DNA of 33,586 bases from an uncultured Clostridium sp. (GTDB taxonomy: Bacteria > Bacillota > Clostridia > Lachnospirales > Lachnospiraceae): positions 1-33,586 of the forward strand of contig CAMWYJ010000030.1 in the NCBI GenBank assembly GCA_947178445.1, written 5' to 3'. Positions 33,260 through 33,586 of this stretch are shown in pieces. The notes below the pieces were generated by a model. The model did no database searches. It saw only the letters and a list, made by a program, of their open reading frames with translations, and had not been told where the DNA came from. The position numbers and the translations under genes are program-made. Each line of letters opens with the position of its first letter. Position 1 is the stretch's first letter.

Positions 33260-33586
33260 CTATAATTTTTCACCAATTATAACGACATGATTACTAGAAC
33301 CCAAAACAGATGGTTCGCGACATATACTATAATGAAAATCACACCATATTTTGAATTGGCTCTCATTCCAACTATCTACTTTATGGGATAAAAGAGGAGC
33401 TAATCCGTCCTGTGCAAAATGGTCAGTGATTTTCAGGTTATGATTACAATAAACAGTTTCCATTTCTTCTTTTGATGAATAATATGTATCCGTCCAAAAA
33501 CACTTTTCATCATTATGATGCAGTACACCTGTTTCAACTAATTGTTTTGCTAAAACATTATCTAAATATTTTTCGTCACTCATAGC
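33260..33586 (-). CDS. C-terminal part of a class I SAM-dependent methyltransferase (runs off window)
   Basis: The reading frame is open to the window edge; a Met at 33583 may be internal rather than the start. The visible 107-108 residues include KQLVETGVLHHNDEKCFWTDTYY, ITDHFAQDGLAPLL and the ending FHYSICREPSVLGSSNHVVIIG, a pattern I associate with the C-terminal half of a Firmicute class I SAM-dependent methyltransferase family. The SAM-binding motifs would lie upstream, outside the window. Substrate unknown. Base composition is more AT-rich than in the neighbouring genes. Confidence 0.6.
   Translation of the reverse strand, partial: AMSDEKYLDNVLAKQLVETGVLHHNDEKCFWTDTYYSSKEEMETVYCNHNLKITDHFAQDGLAPLLSHKVDSWNESQFKIWCDFHYSICREPSVLGSSNHVVIIGEKL

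Overview
The window looks like chromosome of an anaerobic gut-type Firmicute, most likely a Lachnospiraceae (Clostridia) member. Supporting signs are moderate AT-richness, strong AAAGGAGG-type ribosome binding sites, and the gene set: a high-molecular-weight rubredoxin-type flavin reductase, a ferredoxin-tailed aldo/keto reductase, clostridial-type PurF, PilZ, and several FtsX-family ABC exporters. No genus can be fixed from sequence alone. Nearly all genes lie on the minus strand; the exceptions are a two-gene block at 17.9-19.5 kb and a pilZ gene at 25.2 kb.

Layout, left to right. 0-3.5 kb: larB and larE (nickel-pincer cofactor synthesis), then an aldo/keto reductase and its MerR-type regulator, which has a 19-bp-spacer promoter. 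3.7-8.9 kb: a large YfhO-type membrane protein next to a two-component system; both promoter regions carry phased TTCTTAA boxes. 8.9-13.6 kb: a MATE exporter, thioredoxin reductase, the biotin transporter bioY, a DUF1294 membrane protein and tcdA. 13.6-17.6 kb: an ABC exporter whose permease has a very long extracellular coiled coil. 17.9-19.5 kb (plus strand): a methyltransferase-like protein and a Fic-fold protein that lacks the catalytic histidine. 19.5-25 kb: flavin reductase/rubredoxin fusion, citrate synthase, purB and purF. 25.2-27 kb: a PilZ protein and a secreted cell-wall amidase. 27.5-32.9 kb: a four-gene ABC export operon (two FtsX permeases, one ATPase, one membrane-anchored extracellular protein). 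The right edge cuts a methyltransferase-like gene.

The most notable observation is a dispersed, non-coding, repetitive element present three times in the same orientation: 1-81 (cut by the window edge), 12035-12378 and 27200-27465. The two complete copies have long imperfect terminal inverted repeats beginning TAGAYAATTGYGAAACT, are flanked by about 10-bp direct repeats, and contain a variable number of hairpins. Each hairpin follows one architecture: outer stem, T-T mismatch, 3-bp stem, GA/GA tandem mismatch, capping stem-loop. The stems change between hairpins while pairing is kept, which argues for a folded RNA or cruciform DNA. The elements look like modular BOX/MITE-type insertions with no transposase of their own. 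One copy sits between the bioY promoter (with a BirA-like operator) and the bioY start codon, another supplies the larB stop codon, and the third lies upstream of the amidase gene.
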